A stretch of 38,741 nucleotides of DNA from Candidatus Nitrosopumilus sp. (GTDB taxonomy: Archaea > Thermoproteota > Nitrososphaeria > Nitrososphaerales > Nitrosopumilaceae), in contig REGK01000007.1 of NCBI GenBank assembly GCA_003702545.1, forward strand, positions 1-38,741, read 5' to 3'. The notes beneath the pieces are model-generated. The model had not been told where the DNA came from, ran no database searches, and was given only the letters and a program-made list of their open reading frames with translations. Positions within the stretch are counted from its first letter, which is position 1. The number at the start of each line of letters is the position of its first letter. The position numbers and the translations under genes are program-made. Shown here in pieces: positions 37,677 to 38,741 of this stretch.

Positions 37677-38089
37677 TGAATACATCTGGGAATTTTTTTG
37701 ATTGCTTGTGATAGAGATATTCTTCCTGGTCCTGCAATCATGATTACTAGAGATGCTGCAAGTAAAATTACATCAAATTCGACTCCTCCATCTCCTGTCA
37801 TGTTTTGTGCTCCTTTTACATGGAAGATTGCACCGATCATGATTATTGAAAGCAGAGCTCCTGAAAATCTACTGAGAACTCCGATTATTAACAAAATACC
37901 TGGTACTACTTCTGCAAGTGCGATTGGAATTTGCATCTCTGGTGGCAATCCCATGTTTGGCAGAGCATTTGCAAAGCCTGGATTAAATTTCATCATTCCG
38001 TGAAGTATGAAAATTACCCCAACTGCAGATCTTAAACCCATAAAGACCGTGTCATTTAGTATACTTGCTTTAATCTCAGATGTAGTCAT
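37673..38089 (-). CDS. DoxX-family membrane protein
   Basis: Hydrophobic segments; ILHGMMKFNPGF...LAEVVPGILLIIGVLSRFSGALLSIIMIGAIF. Confidence 0.85.
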   Translation of the reverse strand: MTTSEIKASILNDTVFMGLRSAVGVIFILHGMMKFNPGFANALPNMGLPPEMQIPIALAEVVPGILLIIGVLSRFSGALLSIIMIGAIFHVKGAQNMTGDGGVEFDVILLAASLVIMIAGPGRISLSQAIKKIPRCIH

Positions 38090-38182
38090 AACTTCATACC
38101 AATTTTTTAGTATAATTGTCTTGCTGTGATTTGCTTGCAGAATGTAGAAAGCCCTTTATTATGTGGCAAAATTATTTGAAAT

Positions 38183-38741
38183 ATGTCAATGTATATGCCA
38201 GGAGCAACTGCTGTTGGAATTACTTTTGATGGTGGTGTAGTTTTTGCCAGCGAAAAAAGGATCGCATTTGGAAACTTTCTCGTAAGCAAAACAACAAAAA
38301 AGACATTTCCTATCACTCCCAAAGTTGGAGCAACATGTGCTGGTCTTGTAGCAGATATGCAGATTTTGTCTTTACAAATTGCAGCCTTGGCTAAGATCCG
38401 AAAAATGGAGTTGAAAAGAGATGTGCCTCCAAACACTGTTGCCAAAATGATGTCAAATATGATGTATGAGAGAAGATACTTTCCATTATTGACTCAGGTA
38501 ATTGTTGGCGGTGTTGTTGATAAACCCATCATGTATACTCTGGACCCATTAGGTTCTGTATTGCCCGATGAATATGCTGCAGTTGGAACTGGTGCTGAAA
38601 TGGCATTAGGTGTACTTGATCCTCAATTCAAACCAAACATGACTAAAGATGAGGCAATTGATTTAGCAAAACGTGCAGTACGTGCAGCATCCCTTAGAGA
38701 TTCTGCAAGTGGTGATGGTGTAGATGTTCTTGTCATTACCA
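38183..38741 (+). CDS. psmB: Proteasome beta subunit, 5' part (runs off window)
   Basis: MSMYMPGATAVGITFDGGVVFASEKRIAFGNFLVSKTTKK...GLVADMQ...AAVGTGAEMALGVLD...RDSASGDGVDV. Confidence 0.93.
   Translation, partial: MSMYMPGATAVGITFDGGVVFASEKRIAFGNFLVSKTTKKTFPITPKVGATCAGLVADMQILSLQIAALAKIRKMELKRDVPPNTVAKMMSNMMYERRYFPLLTQVIVGGVVDKPIMYTLDPLGSVLPDEYAAVGTGAEMALGVLDPQFKPNMTKDEAIDLAKRAVRAASLRDSASGDGVDVLVIT

Noticed and set aside
38107-38445. 112-aa minus-strand ORF
   Set aside because: Antisense to the proteasome beta subunit
1-38741. Mobile elements, prophage or defence islands
   Set aside because: No transposase, integrase, restriction or toxin-antitoxin signatures recognised in any frame; content is housekeeping

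Overview
An AT-rich, gene-dense archaeal chromosomal segment. Gene content (archaeal ProRS, DRG-type GTPase, TrmI, CofE, Thi4, SMC, a proteasome beta subunit, NirA-like sulfite/nitrite reductase) and many TTG/GTG starts suggest a marine ammonia-oxidising thaumarchaeon (Nitrosopumilus-like); that placement is inference. Most of the window is ordinary core metabolism. There is no rRNA, CRISPR, IS element or clear tRNA. Items worth a second look: (1) an HPF/YfiA-like small protein between a 4-CBS protein and a UspA gene, a candidate dormancy/ribosome-hibernation locus; (2) an unannotated ~100-nt three-way-junction RNA candidate at 33973-34072 with a correctly spaced minus-strand TATA-like element; (3) a second structured intergenic element at 31706-31830; (4) a ~142-triplet uninterrupted collagen-like protein beside a histone-H1-like Lys/Ala repeat protein; (5) an egtD/egtB ergothioneine pair; (6) a Thi4 with Cys at the sulfur-donor position; (7) a proteasome beta subunit with Ala at the Thr1 position; (8) convergent genes that repeatedly interlock their stop codons by exactly 4 nt; (9) three small proteins below the ORF-track cutoff: two zinc-binding proteins and a 39-aa leucine zipper coupled to a C2H2-like finger. 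All calls were made by eye from the sequence; no searches were run.
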